From Nephrocerus scutellatus (lineage: Eukaryota > Arthropoda > Insecta > Diptera > Pipunculidae), in the NCBI GenBank assembly GCA_947095585.1, contig OX352761.1, positions 54,238,019 through 54,302,018 on the forward strand: DNA of 64,000 nucleotides, in the 5' to 3' direction. Of the stretch, positions 51,701 through 61,639 are shown piece after piece. Positions within the stretch are counted from its first letter, which is position 1. The number at the start of each line of letters is the position of its first letter. The notes beneath the pieces were generated by a model that was given only the letters and a program-made list of their open reading frames with translations, was not told the origin of the DNA and did not search any database. The position numbers and the translations under genes were made by a program.

Positions 51701-54700
51701 TGTAATGATGTGTCTTTCTTTTCTTTTCTATCACCTTTTTTTCTCTCTTGGATTTTTTTTTTCATTTTTGAGGCAATCTAGGGTGGAGCGGCTATAGGCG
51801 GCGTGCACGCCAAGCGATGCTCTGTGTTAGCTCGTCGGGATGTGGGGGGGTTCTTGCCTGCCACTCACCCAGTTTCATTACACAAAGTTTTGCGTGCACT
51901 AAGCGGCAAAGAAACCGCGAGGAAGGAAATAAAATACGAGCAAAACCCGCAGAGGATAAAAAGCAACAACAAACGGTTACCTGCTACTGTTGGAGTTGGT
52001 AAAAGGGGAAACATGGCGAGTCCCACAGAGAACCCATGACTGTCCTTGCCCTTTAGTGAGCGCAACTTACCTTCGAAGATCAAGTAGGAGGGAAGAGATG
52101 ACAGAAATGTCTTAAGACCAACTCATTGTTATTTTCTTTTTTTTTCAAATACAATTAGTTTTATTTCATATGGTAATGTTTTCTTATATATATATGTCAA
52201 CAAAAAAAGAATATAAACTTGGGGCATTAATATGTAATAAGCACTAAAATTAAGAACAATTCGTTATTTTCGTAAACAAGAAAATTTTTGTATGAGGGGT
52301 TTTTTTTCTCCATTTTTTTTTTTGTTTCAATTAAGTCAATATATTTTTTCTTATTAACAAAGATTTACGCGATATAAGAGAAAGATTATAGTAGCATAAA
52401 TTAAATAGAAATAAAGATATAATAAAATCTTTGTATTTTCCGTTTTATCATTTAGATAACGAATACTATTGAAAAGGGGTCAGTTTTTTTTTTTTTCTTT
52501 TATATAGTAAAAATGTTGGAATGAATCATTTACCTTTTAAAGCAGGGTAACCCTGCACATCTCCTTCGGCAGCGCTGACGAGGTCGACGTCCAGAATGGC
52601 TGAAACCAATTTAAATTTCTCATTAGAATTAAAAGTATGGCCCGGGCCACACGGATAGCGATAATTATAAAGCTAACGGTCATAATTTTTAAAAAAAGAA
52701 AAGAAACAAAAACAAAACGAGACCAATTCAATGCCACTATAACTATTCATAGGTTTTACCCCGCAAAGCAAACTTTGAGACCAATAATCGTAAACACAGA
52801 ACAATGCCTCAAAAATTCATATAAATTCAAAAAAATTAAAATCTGCGGGTTTCCATGTTGTTCCTAAAGGTAAATCCGTTGTCGCGTCCAGTAATACATG
52901 TATTATTATTGACCAATAAACCGAAAGAGACCTCTGACGGCACAAGGTAGCAGTAGCAATGATACCAAAAAAAAGCGCTACTCTGTTCCAGTTTTTTAGG
53001 TAAGTACGAATCTTTTGCGTTCATTAAATCCGAGTTAATTTTTTTCTTTGCAGGGAAATTCGATGGGGCCCGTGGGTTAACGACGGCCATTTTCCTTTTA
53101 GGACTTTAGCACATGCAGCACTGACGAGGTCGACGTCCAGAATGGCTGAAACCAATTTAAATTTCTCATTAGAATTAAAAGCATGGCCCGGGCCACACGG
53201 ATAGCGATAATTATAAAGCTAACGGTCATAATTTTTAAAAAAAGAAAAGAAACAAAAACAAAACGAGACCAATTCAATGCCACTATAACTATTCATAGGT
53301 TTTACCCCGCAAAGCAAACTTTGAGACCAATAATCGTAAACACAGAACAATGCCTCAAAAATTCATATAAATTCAAAAAAAATTAAAATCTGCGGGTTTC
53401 CATGTTGTTCCTAAAGGTAAATCCGTTGTCGGCGTCCAGTAATACATGTATTATGATTGACCAATAAACCGAAAGAGACCTCTGACGGCACAAGGTAGCA
53501 GTAGCATCGATACCAAAAAAAAGCGCTACTCTGTTCCAGTTTTATAGGTAAGTACGAATCTTTTGCGTTCATTAAATCCGAGTTAATTTTTTTCTTTGCA
53601 GGGAAATTCGTTGGGGCCCGTGGGTTAACGACGGCCATTTTCCTTTTTGGACTTTAGCACATGTAAGAACATAGGTATTTTTTTGTTGAAATTTTCTTTA
53701 AAGTTAAAAAAAAAACGCGCGACGGGAATAATTTAATGGACCTCGTCGTTTTTAATAAGGCAATAATTGACTTTAATTATTTTAAAATAATTTCGCAAAA
53801 AAAATTTATTCACTACTGCGACAGCCCTTTTTATCAGTGGACTTTAGCACATGTAAAAAAATATGAATTTTTTGATGAACTTTCTTTAAAGTTAATAAAA
53901 TACGCGCGACGGGAATAATTTAATGGTCCTCGTCGTTTTTAATAAGGGAATAATTGACTTTAATTATTTTTTTGAAATAATTTCGCTTTAAAAGATATTC
54001 ACTGCGACAGCCATTTTTATCAGTGGTCTGCCTGAACTTTTTTGTGTGACGCTGACCGGTGTCGGTGGGTATTGAAACGAAAACTGCCACACGGTGAAAA
54101 TTTTGTTTAAATTCTCCTAACAAACTTTTATTGCCATTACCAAAACTTTATTAGTGTTGCACTTCGTTAGATTTTTTTATTATCATTTATTGACTAAATT
54201 TCCAATTTTTTTATTCTTAAAGATTCTTCGAGAGCTTCGCGGCGTGGGTTAACGACGGCCATTTTCCTTTTTGGACTTTAGCACATGTAAGAACATAGGT
54301 ATTTTTTTGTTGAAATTTTCTTTAAAGTTAAAAAAAAACGCGCGACGGGAATAATTTAATGGTCCTCATCGTTTTTAATAAGGCAATAATTGACTTTAAT
54401 TATTTTGAAATAATTTCGCAAAAAAAAATGTATTCACTGCGACAGCCCTTTTTATCAGTGGACTTTATTAGCACATGTAAAAAAATATACATTTTTTTTG
54501 TCGCTGAAATTTTCTTTAAAGTTAAATAAAATACGCGCGACGGGAATAATTTAATGGTCCTCGTCGTTTTTAATAAGGCAATAATCGACTTTAATTACTT
54601 TTGAATTAATTTCGCTTAAAAAGATTTTCACTGCGACAGCCATTTTTATCAGTGGTCTGCCTGAACTTTTTTGTGTGACGCTGACCGGTGTCGGTGGGTA
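51701..54700 (-). mobile_element. Element D 5' LTR, expanded by internal duplications
   Basis: Matches the 3' LTR but holds an extra 540-bp copy (52572-53110 against 53116-53655) and additional 190-bp blocks (near 53718, 53907, 54343 and 54535). Homology to LTR-internal sequence can be followed to about 54700 (GGTGGGTATTGAAACGAAA). The outer end is not certain. Confidence 0.75.
52572..53655. repeat. 540-bp tandem duplication in element D 5' LTR
   Basis: Two copies, 52572-53110 and 53116-53655, starting CTGACGAGGTCGACGTCCAG. Each contains, on the + strand, GTAAGTACGAATC and TTTCTTTGCAGGG about 54 bp apart (53000-53060 and 53547-53602), an intron-like pair antisense to the element. The 3' LTR has one copy only, missing this mini-intron-like segment. 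Confidence 0.85.
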
Positions 54701-54777
54701 TTGAAACGAAACTGACTCGACCAATCAAACTCCACTTAACCGCTCCTCTTTTTTTTCTTTTCTTTCTTTCTTTTTAG

Positions 54778-54960
54778 CCACTTGTTGGTGATGCTTGTAC
54801 AAATTTTCATCGAAGCGGTGTAGCAAGAGAGTCTATGAAGTCTGCTGCATCCGGTGATGTGTCGGAATATGATGTAGTCGGCAAAAACTTTTCGGAGAGA
54901 GTGTGTTCAACTACTGTCGGTTGGAGTTGGATTAACAATCATTTGATTTCCGATAATTAA
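54778..54960 (+). other. Possible terminal exon, 60 codons
   Basis: A strong polypyrimidine tract ending TTTTTAG (54750-54777) is followed by an open + strand frame of 60 codons closed by TAA at 54958-54960. The peptide (starts PLVGDACTNFHRSG, ends NNHLISDN) is not recognised. It lies between element D and the truncated LTR of element C. It may be a host or transposon exon, or chance: an open run of this length alone is not rare. Confidence 0.3.
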
Positions 54961-55559
54961 GTTTCGATTTTAAACCGAATCAAATTAAGGTGATTCGACA
55001 CCAATGCGGTACTTACACAAATTTTGTTTTCTTTATGTAATGTGTCGTCGCCACCACATGGCATCTGATAGCACCCGCGTTATAAAATCTGACATTTCCT
55101 CTGTGTTCATTTTATGTCGTTTTAATTTATTTAATGCTTCTTAAAAAAAAATTACTTCTAAATATATGTGCTAATCGCTTAAATTATTCATTTATTATAA
55201 TATATTCTTACTGATCTGTTTAGAGTGGAGTTTCTGCTTCTATTATGTTGATTTCCTTTTGGGGTCTATTCGGATTTTCGATATCTCAGGTATCTACTTC
55301 TCTTCCTCAATAAACCTTTGCTAGTTCTGCATAGCATAAAGTGCTTTACGCTCTACGAGTTAGATCGTCGGGTTAATTTTATATTAACCTTTCCAACGGT
55401 GATAGAATACTTTGTTGTATTTTAATTTTGTACTTAGCTTGCAAGTTTTTATTTCGTTACTTTTGTTTTTCACGATTTTTTTGTCGGTTTGACTGTTGGC
55501 TTGCGTTTAATCACTGAAGTTAATTATTATAACTTTATTTAATATAGCTTATTTCACCG
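54961..55559. other. Unassigned AT-rich sequence
   Basis: About 600 bp without recognisable coding or repeat structure. It sits where the gag start and leader of element C would be expected, so the original sequence was replaced or lost. Confidence 0.5.
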
Positions 55560-55625
55560 ATTTATTAAGTCCTTGGCCGAACGTGATGAGATTCCAAAAA
55601 TTGTCTTTTCTGATGAGAAAATTTT
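55560..55625 (+). pseudogene. Mariner-like transposase fragment
   Basis: The + strand reads ERDEIPKIVFSDEKIFTIQ, resembling the conserved segment before the second catalytic Asp-containing region of Tc1/mariner transposases (FSDEKxFT). It abuts the LTR fragment of element C, so an insertion or rearrangement occurred here. Very short; no ends seen. Confidence 0.55.
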
Positions 55626-55889
55626 CACCATTCAACTTAAACTAAACTCATTTGTCATTTGGTCTTATCGATTACAGATGTGGATCAACGGGAATGAATA
55701 GTTACCAAATGAATGTCTATTCCTTGATGTCGTATTACTTTTATGTTGCACCATATGTTGGTGCCTGTTGAGAGAGTGTCGGGTCGTTCTTCCACTTGAA
55801 ATTCCCACACAAGGAATATACCTCTTCTAAGAAGTGTCACATAAAATGTGTGATTTATTTAGATATTTCGTTAAATGAATATTTTAACT
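55626..55889 (-). mobile_element. Element C 5' LTR, truncated
   Basis: Aligns with 22085-22321 of the 3' LTR (GTGTCGTATTACTTTTATG-like blocks, ATAAAATGTGTGATTTATTTA, TTTTAACT end) with a moderate number of differences. The inner part of the LTR is missing. CAATG follows at 55890. Confidence 0.75.
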
Positions 55890-55947
55890 CAATGCATGGC
55901 CATGTGGCATCTTTATAAAGGGTGGGTATTTTTTAGAAAAATTTTTA

Positions 55948-56370
55948 AATTCTCTATATTAACTTCGCGTGCACGTAGCTGACTGGTTGGCTGGCTGGCT
56001 GGTCAGATTTTCTGATCAATTTTTAGCCCACTTCCCATGGCCCGATTTTATTGAAATTTTGCACACATGTATATTTCCGGTGACAATACTTTCTATTAAA
56101 AAATTTGAGGCCCCTCGGACCACGGGTTCGGGGGGTTTCCATACAAATATTTTACAAAATTTACCCGATTTTCTTTAAATTTTGTACACATGTGTGTCTT
56201 CGATCGAAAACACTTTTTGTAAAAATTTGGAGCGATCGGCCCCTTGGGGACCCCAATATACAATTTTTTAATATCGCTATTTCGCATCAGATCACGGCAA
56301 AGTCTGAGCTCTGTGCTTTGTGAGCAGCGCTGTTCGCTGCCGCTGCGTAATTTGGTGGATGATTTTGCCA
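55948..56370. repeat. Dispersed repeat copy
   Basis: Starts TTTTAAATTCTCTATATTAAC, then TTCGCGTGCACG, GGCTGGCTGGCTGG and two CCCGATTTT...ACATGT monomers. The end resembles 63430-63490 (TTTGGTGGAT). No coding content. Confidence 0.75.
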
Positions 56371-56434
56371 CAAGACGAGCACGCAGTGTGTGTGTGTGTA
56401 TATATCTCCGATTAGAGAATTTACAAGAAAAATT

Positions 56435-56805
56435 TTAATTTTTATGGGTTGTATTTTTTATTGTGAAGTTTGCAGTCTCCGATTTAAAAATGAAAAACAA
56501 TTCACCCATGTGGCTCCATCTCCTGGCCATCCTTTGAGTCCAGTTTTCAAGAACTTTTTCGATAATTTCGGCGCCTACCTCGCGAAAAACAGTGGCAATG
56601 TTATGTTTTAAAGCCGGAATTGTCTCTGGATTATCCGCATAACATTTATCATTAGCGGCACCCCATAGAAAGAAGTCCATCGCCGTCAAAACGCAGCTCC
56701 GCACAGGACAATTGACATCTCCCAAACGGCTGATTTGAGGCCATAAAAAGCTGGTCAGCATGGATCTGTAACGGTCGCCATTGACGGTGAGCGTTTGTTG
56801 ACGGT
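56435..56805 (-). pseudogene. Tc1/mariner-like transposase C-terminal fragment
   Basis: The minus strand reads NGDRYRSMLTSFLWPQI, then (after a missing middle part) AMDFFLWGAANDKCYADNPETI and EIIEKVLENWTQRM. These are C-terminal motifs of a widespread arthropod DDE transposase of the Tc1/mariner superfamily. The central catalytic segment is deleted, and the end drifts into unrelated sequence. Confidence 0.7.
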
Positions 56806-56838
56806 AAGCTTACGCTATGGTAATTGCAGCTTGAAAGA
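56805..56838 (-). mobile_element. LINE fragment, left piece
   Basis: AAGCTTACGCTATGGTAATT and CAGCTTGAAAGAA match the LINE of the array (near 26688-26718). The match resumes at 61381, so this LINE copy was split by 4.5 kb of later sequence. Confidence 0.65.
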
Positions 56839-57022
56839 ATATAGGTATGTATATGGTTTCCTATATATTTATTAGACCTAAAGGTCTATCAAATGATACG
56901 TAATTAGCAAATGCGTAGGAATGTAAAACTCGTGCGCAAAAAGGCAGAAATTGTTATTCCTCTCGAACAGCTTCACACAAGCTTAGCATCCAAATGCAAT
57001 ACCAGGAAAAGTGGATTTTACC
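56839..57022. other. Unassigned flank of element E
   Basis: No recognised content; lies between the split LINE and the element E LTR. Confidence 0.5.
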
Positions 57023-57223
57023 ACTCGGAACAAATGAAATGAATTTTAATACATACAAATTTTATTAACAAATTAGCGATTTAAGTATTCGAATAGCGAT
57101 TAAAATAAAGAATTGCTGGAACAATTTAAATAAAATTCGTAATGTTTTACAATCAATTCACGCTCGATTCACATCGATTTTACAAGACAATAAAAAAATC
57201 ACGTCCTACACTTCAGATAGTCA
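57023..57223 (-). mobile_element. Element E 3' LTR
   Basis: Shares TTTTATTAACAAATTAG, ATAGCGATTAAAATAA and CACTTCAGATAG blocks with 60953-61151 at roughly 85 percent by eye. Confidence 0.75.
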
Positions 57224-57960
57224 AGGTCCGGTATAAGGAGGTTGTTGAGATTTACGTAAAGCATCCGTTCTGAGAAAACGTTTTAAGTATTTGCTAATAA
57301 AAACCGTGACAACATTATGACTGCAAGATAATACAGGCGTGACTTCGTTAAAAAGATTTTTCAAATCTCTAGCAAAATCTGATTGAAGAATTTTATGCGG
57401 ATTTGGATCAAGAAATTAGCCAGGAACTCGCAGAGAAGTACCACAAACGAGTTTAGATGGAGTGGATTGAAGCTCCTCGCTATAAGTAGTTCGCAATCCA
57501 AGCATAATGGTTGGAAGAACTTTAGTCCAATTCGGCCGGTTATGACACATAATGGCAGACTTGATGATACCATGTCATCATTCGATCATTCCATTACATT
57601 TCGGATTGTAACTAGTAGTTCTTCTTCTTTCGAAACCCAAAGGTGATAAAAGTTCCGAGAAAAGTTGAGATTCGAATAGGGCTCTTTGAACTGTTATAAT
57701 GGATACTGGAACCTTAAAACGAGCGATCCAAACAGAATATATCGCCTCAGCTCAACGAGTATACCTGTCAATCAAAGTAACACAGTATCGTGATTGTCAG
57801 AAGCTGGTAACGGACCAACGATATTTAGATGAATCTCCGAAAAGCCTTCAAACGGTTATTTATAAGAACTAGGAGGAGACTTTGTATGTCAAGAAGACGA
57901 GGAATACAATTATGAGCCATGATCCTCGAATCTCTTCTAACGGAAGGCCAAACAACATTT
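57224..57960 (-). pseudogene. Element E integrase remnant
   Basis: The minus strand includes a degraded catalytic core: FESQLFSELLSPLGFERRRTT near 57635-57700, then YNPKCNGMIE with the catalytic Glu near 57580-57620, and LGLRTTYSEELQSTPSKLV near 57445-57505. Stops interrupt at several points. Confidence 0.72.
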
Positions 57961-58530
57961 TTAGTTATCAATCTAACTGAGGCTTTGATTCCTGGATGGG
58001 ATAATTTATGAAAAGAATAGAAAACAATTTGTCGAAAATTTCTTGGAATAAAGGGTATTGGTCTGAATTAGAATTTAAAATTTCTAGCAACTCGGCGTCG
58101 TTAGTCTGCGGATCCGCGATAGCTGTATAATCAATGCTTTCGGGAAATGAAATTTGATTAAACATGACAGCGCGTCAGCGACCACATTATCGATACCAGA
58201 AATATGCTGGATGTCCGTTGTAAACTGGGTAATAAAATCCAGATGCCTGAACTCTCGTAGAGATGCTTTATCCAGGTTCTGACGAAAAGCGAAGACAAGA
58301 GGTGTATGATCAGTAAATAGTGTGAACTTTCAACCTTCTAGCAGATATCGAAAATGAGAAATTGATACCGGAATATGCGGCCAAAAGTCATGATCATAAC
58401 TCTTTCTCTTTTGCGCTTCATTGAGATGAACCGAGAAGAAACTGTACCACAGCTCTTATTGCTGAGTCAGAGGCGTCGACCATAATAGTCAACGGTGCCG
58501 AGATATTTGGGTGAGATAAAAGAGTAGCTA
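57961..58530 (-). pseudogene. Element E RNase H remnant
   Basis: The minus strand has LSHPNISAPLTIMVDASDSAI at the SINE junction (58450-58515), giving the first RNase H Asp, and degraded sequence down to a post-RNase H segment (58165-57968). Confidence 0.7.
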
Positions 58531-58820
58531 GTGGGCGCCGTGGCTTAGTGGAAATGCGCATGGCTACTGCGCAGGAGGTTCGTGGTTTGAATCCCAATAA
58601 CACCAAAAGAATTTTTCACTGTGTCCCACCTCTCGCGAATTGGTGACAAACCGGCGAGTTATAACTTGTCTCTGAAAGCTTCTCAATTCGCCGTTCGGAT
58701 CCGGCCTTAAATTGCAGGTCCCTTCCATTTGTGTCCAAAAATATACATGCGCACACAAATGGTCGCGAGAAGCTAGGCCTTGAAACGCAATGGTCTGTCG
58801 CGCCGAATATTATTATTATT
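58531..58820 (+). mobile_element. tRNA-derived SINE, near full length
   Basis: Starts GTGGGCGCCGTGGCTTAGTG with the A-box (58541-58551); B-box GGTTTGAATCC at 58584-58594; body of about 220 bp; tail (ATT)n at 58806-58820. A short candidate duplication TAGCT flanks it (before 58531 and near 58827). The head is related to a tRNA but too diverged to name. Shares head and proximal body with 20657-20772. Confidence 0.85.
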
Positions 58821-59608
58821 AAAATATTAGCTTGACATAGCTTTTCTTTACATTTCTCAAAAGCTTCAATAGCTGGAGCAGACCAATTCGCAGTGATCTT
58901 ACTATTTTTTTGTATCCCTTAAGGAAATCATTCAGTAAGATTTAATCCTCAGCAGCATTTGGGATAAAACGTCTATAAAAGTTGATTATGCCAAGAAAAC
59001 TTTTTTAATTGTTTGGCATAAATAGGTTTATTTACTTCAATTCGCACTTGCGAAGGTAAAATGCCTTGTCCGGAAGCGAAAACACATTTATCCATGCTAA
59101 TGATTAAACCGTGTTCTGCAAATCTTTTAAACATAATTTTTAAGTATTCCAAATGATCCGTAAATTTTTTGGAAGCAACCAGGACGTCGTCCAAGTATAC
59201 AAAACAATAGCTTAGTCCCAACAAAACTGAATGCATCAAACGTTGGAAAGATTGTGCTGCGTTTCGAAGTCCAAAAGTCATTTTGCCAAACTCGAACAGG
59301 CCAAAAGGAGTTGAAATGGCAATGGAAATTTGGTGATAAGTATGGACTAGGTCTAAAGTCGAGAAGATGGTACAACCCTCCAATTGAAATGCAAAATCTT
59401 GGAGGTTAGGAATGGGATATCGGTCTGCAATAGTAACTCTATTGAGAGTTCGGTAGTCCTCAAACGGCCGCCATACACGATTATTTTTAATGACCAACGG
59501 TCCATGAACTTTTACTTGGTCTACAAATAACCAAATCCATAATTTTCTCAAATGCAGCCTTGGTAATGGTGAGCTTGTTTGGAGCCAGACAAAGAGTATT
59601 GTGGACAA
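58821..59608 (-). pseudogene. Element E reverse transcriptase
   Basis: The minus strand shows WRPFEDYRTLNRVT near 59435-59480, DRYPIPNLQDFA, STLDLVHTYHQI near 59330-59365, MTFGLRNAAQSFQRLM near 59235-59285, catalytic YLDDVLVA near 59170-59195 and KCVFASGQ near 59065-59090. One frame change near 59010. YxDD is intact. Confidence 0.82.
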
Positions 59609-60260
59609 TCGGTGGTCCTGAAGTCCCTAAACGATACGTCACGTTATGTGGAATTTTTGAATGCTGCGTGACTTCTGGAAAATTTTTAATTAAATTTAGA
59701 ATATCAGGATGTATGGCCGATGTGTCGATGTTGGAAAGAGATGGATCCTGGGAAGTGAAAAGGCTACCAGGAGTATGCAGAAAGGTTAATGGGTCTATGA
59801 GCCTCTATATCTGCATATCGACTATCCTATTTGTTTAAGGAAATCCGCTCCTATGATGGGCATCAGCTACAATAAATTCCCAACCGAATTCAAGACCAAT
59901 ATATAATTTCAAAAATTTTGAACCGAATGCCTTTACAGGTGTATCATTAGCTGCAAACAAATTAAAGACTGAAGTGGTAGAATGAAATTTGCAAAATTTT
60001 GGAGGTATTACAGAAACGTTTGAAAGCGAAGTATTTGAATTTATAAATTTTGAGAAGTGTATACAATCGGTTACGCACTTCTGTGCCTTGTCACCAAATC
60101 TACGGTGATAGAAACATTCACCAGTTTTTGATAGGGAGGTATAACGATGGCCCTGTCGAAAAGGACTCTTTGAATTTTCGCGAGAAGAAAATCTGGATCT
60201 CGAGGAACTTTGTGGTTTGCCATAAGTTAAAGTTATGTGTAGTAAAGGCTGGCATTTCAC
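59609..60260 (-). pseudogene. Element E gag C-terminus and protease region
   Basis: The minus strand has the CHCC motif CFYHRRFGDKAQKCVTDC (about 60060-60115), then a protease-like end with LKLYIGLEFGWEF near 59880-59920. The DTG/DSG active site is not recognisable in the present frames. Confidence 0.68.
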
Positions 60261-60868
60261 TTTACATTTGGGTTTTAAAAATTTCCAAAGATTCTGCCAG
60301 ATTCATTGTCGCATGTAAACTTTGAATATTGGATGTCTCATGGACAATAAAGTTTTCTATAGCGGAGACTTTACCAGTAATCATGGTTTCAAAAACGCCG
60401 TCAGCTCTTTCTCCCAAAACGCCAATGAGACATCATTTTCAAATCGTCTGCATCTGTGTAGGCAATCGCTGTAGCCAAAGTTGTCTAATAGTCTTTTCGT
60501 TAAAATCATTACCAGCATTCAAACGAGTTTTTTCGGACTTTTCCAAAGTACGCAAAACCTTATTTTTAAAAGCTGTGTAAGGAGTTGGCCTTGTATCTCG
60601 AAGAATCAAATCGGCGAAAGTATTGTGAAGCCTCGAGTCTAGAGCTCCCACTGCATGCGAATACATTGTCGATTCAGACTTGATTCCTGCGACATTGAAC
60701 CGGATTCTGATTGAATAACGGCTGCTGAGACTTGAAAGCAACGTATGCCACTTCCCTAACACTACATAAATTTTGGTTCGAAACGTCAGGAAGAAGTGAA
60801 ACACCACTACCACCAGCATCAACATTCCCCTGCAACAACGATTTAAGAAATTCTTCAATTTCAGACAT
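60261..60868 (-). pseudogene. Element E gag
   Basis: ATG at 60866-60868 with MSEIEEFLKSLLQG, then in another frame (60740-60439) FNVAGIKSESTMYSHAVGALDSR, LRDTRPTPYTAFKNKVL and IRQLWLQRLPTQ, the standard capsid of insect CsRn1-like elements. At least one frameshift near 60730. Confidence 0.75.
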
Positions 60869-60952
60869 TGTTAAAATATCTTCAACAGGTGAAGGAGTAC
60901 GTTCAATTGCAATACTAGCAAAAGTGGAAAAGTGGATTTCACCACCACCACC

Positions 60953-61151
60953 AAATGAATTAGATTTGTAAATTTTAATGCAAAATAAATTTTATTAACA
61001 AATTAGTGATTTTAGTATTCGCATAGCGATTAAAATAAGGAATTTCTGGAACAATTGAAATCAAATTCTTTACGTTTTACAATTAATTCACACTCGATTC
61101 GTATCGATTTTACAGGACAATAAGAAAATCTCGTCTTACACTTCAGATAGG
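60953..61151 (-). mobile_element. Element E 5' LTR
   Basis: Pairs with 57023-57223. On the minus strand it is followed by TGGTGGTGGTGAAATCC, which could be a degraded tryptophan-tRNA-type primer site. Confidence 0.7.
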
Positions 61152-61380
61152 TAAAACAGGAAGTGGAACAATCTAAAATGCCGGAGGGGCATGTTCTCCT
61201 AATGTTCAGAAAACACAAAAAATACTAAGATGAACATTGTGACATTAAGCTGGCGGCACAATGCTGAATTGCATTCACACAAAAAAAGTAAACGCTCCAT
61301 ATTGAAATAACAACACCAAAGTGTGTGCAAAAGAAATTTTGGCAAATAACTAATATCACGAAATAAAAGTCACCACAAGA
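61152..61380. other. Unassigned flank of element E
   Basis: No recognised feature; lies between element E and the right piece of the split LINE. Confidence 0.5.
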
Positions 61381-61565
61381 ACACCTCCTCTGAACTAATG
61401 GGGAAATAACATCTGGTCCACCGAATTTGTGAATGTTGAGATCGTTTAAAACTTTAGCAACTGCACGAGTATTAATGAAGATCTGTCACATAGAGTGTTC
61501 AATACTCGGAGGTGCAGGCAGTAGCAATGCACAATCTAGAAGCGTGGAGCTAGCTGCAAAATGCG
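61381..61565 (-). mobile_element. LINE fragment, right piece
   Basis: Aligns with 26718-26895 of the array LINE (GAACACCTC, GAACTA, TTTAAAACT, GCAACTGCACGAGTA, AGAGTGTTCAATA) at roughly 85 percent by eye. Continues the copy started at 56805. Confidence 0.75.
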
Positions 61566-61639
61566 TTTTTTTTTACAAACTTACAAGCAGTTTATATACT
61601 AATAAAAGAAAATTCAAATTAAGTGACACAATTTGGAGT

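Larger units (their letters stand above)
43042..54700 (-). mobile_element. Element D: Ty3/Gypsy with very long LTRs and RING-bearing gag
   Basis: Long LTR-like blocks (43042-45226 and 51701 to about 54700) bracket a minus-strand gag-pol (45227-49915) and a 1.8-kb leader. A primer site of the lysine tRNA type follows the 5' LTR. LTRs over 2 kb are known from Ulysses-like elements; the resemblance is suggestive only. LTR copies are nearly identical over long stretches, so this is younger than element C. The outer limit at about 54700 is uncertain and no target duplication was found. Confidence 0.8.
21912..55889 (-). mobile_element. Element C: env-bearing Ty3/Gypsy element split by nested insertions
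   Basis: The ends read AGTTAA and TTAACT and are flanked by CAATG on both sides (21907-21911, 55890-55894). Element pieces on the minus strand are 5' LTR fragment (55626-55889), gag (42230-43041), protease and RT (41385-42229), RT piece (40831-40978), RT piece (24760-25164), integrase (23206-24206), env-like (22340-23200), polypurine tract and 3' LTR (21912-22321). These follow Gypsy/errantivirus order when the nested insertions are removed. Coding parts carry many stops, so this is the oldest layer here. The leader and gag start are missing. Confidence 0.78.
57023..61151 (-). mobile_element. Element E: CsRn1-like Ty3/Gypsy retrotransposon, decayed
   Basis: Two LTR-like blocks of about 200 bp (57023-57223 and 60953-61151) bracket minus-strand gag, protease, RT, RNase H and integrase remnants. 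The gag has a CX2HX9CX3C motif, the CHCC signature described for the CsRn1 clade. A SINE (58531-58820) sits in the RT-RNase H boundary. Multiple stops throughout. Confidence 0.78.
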
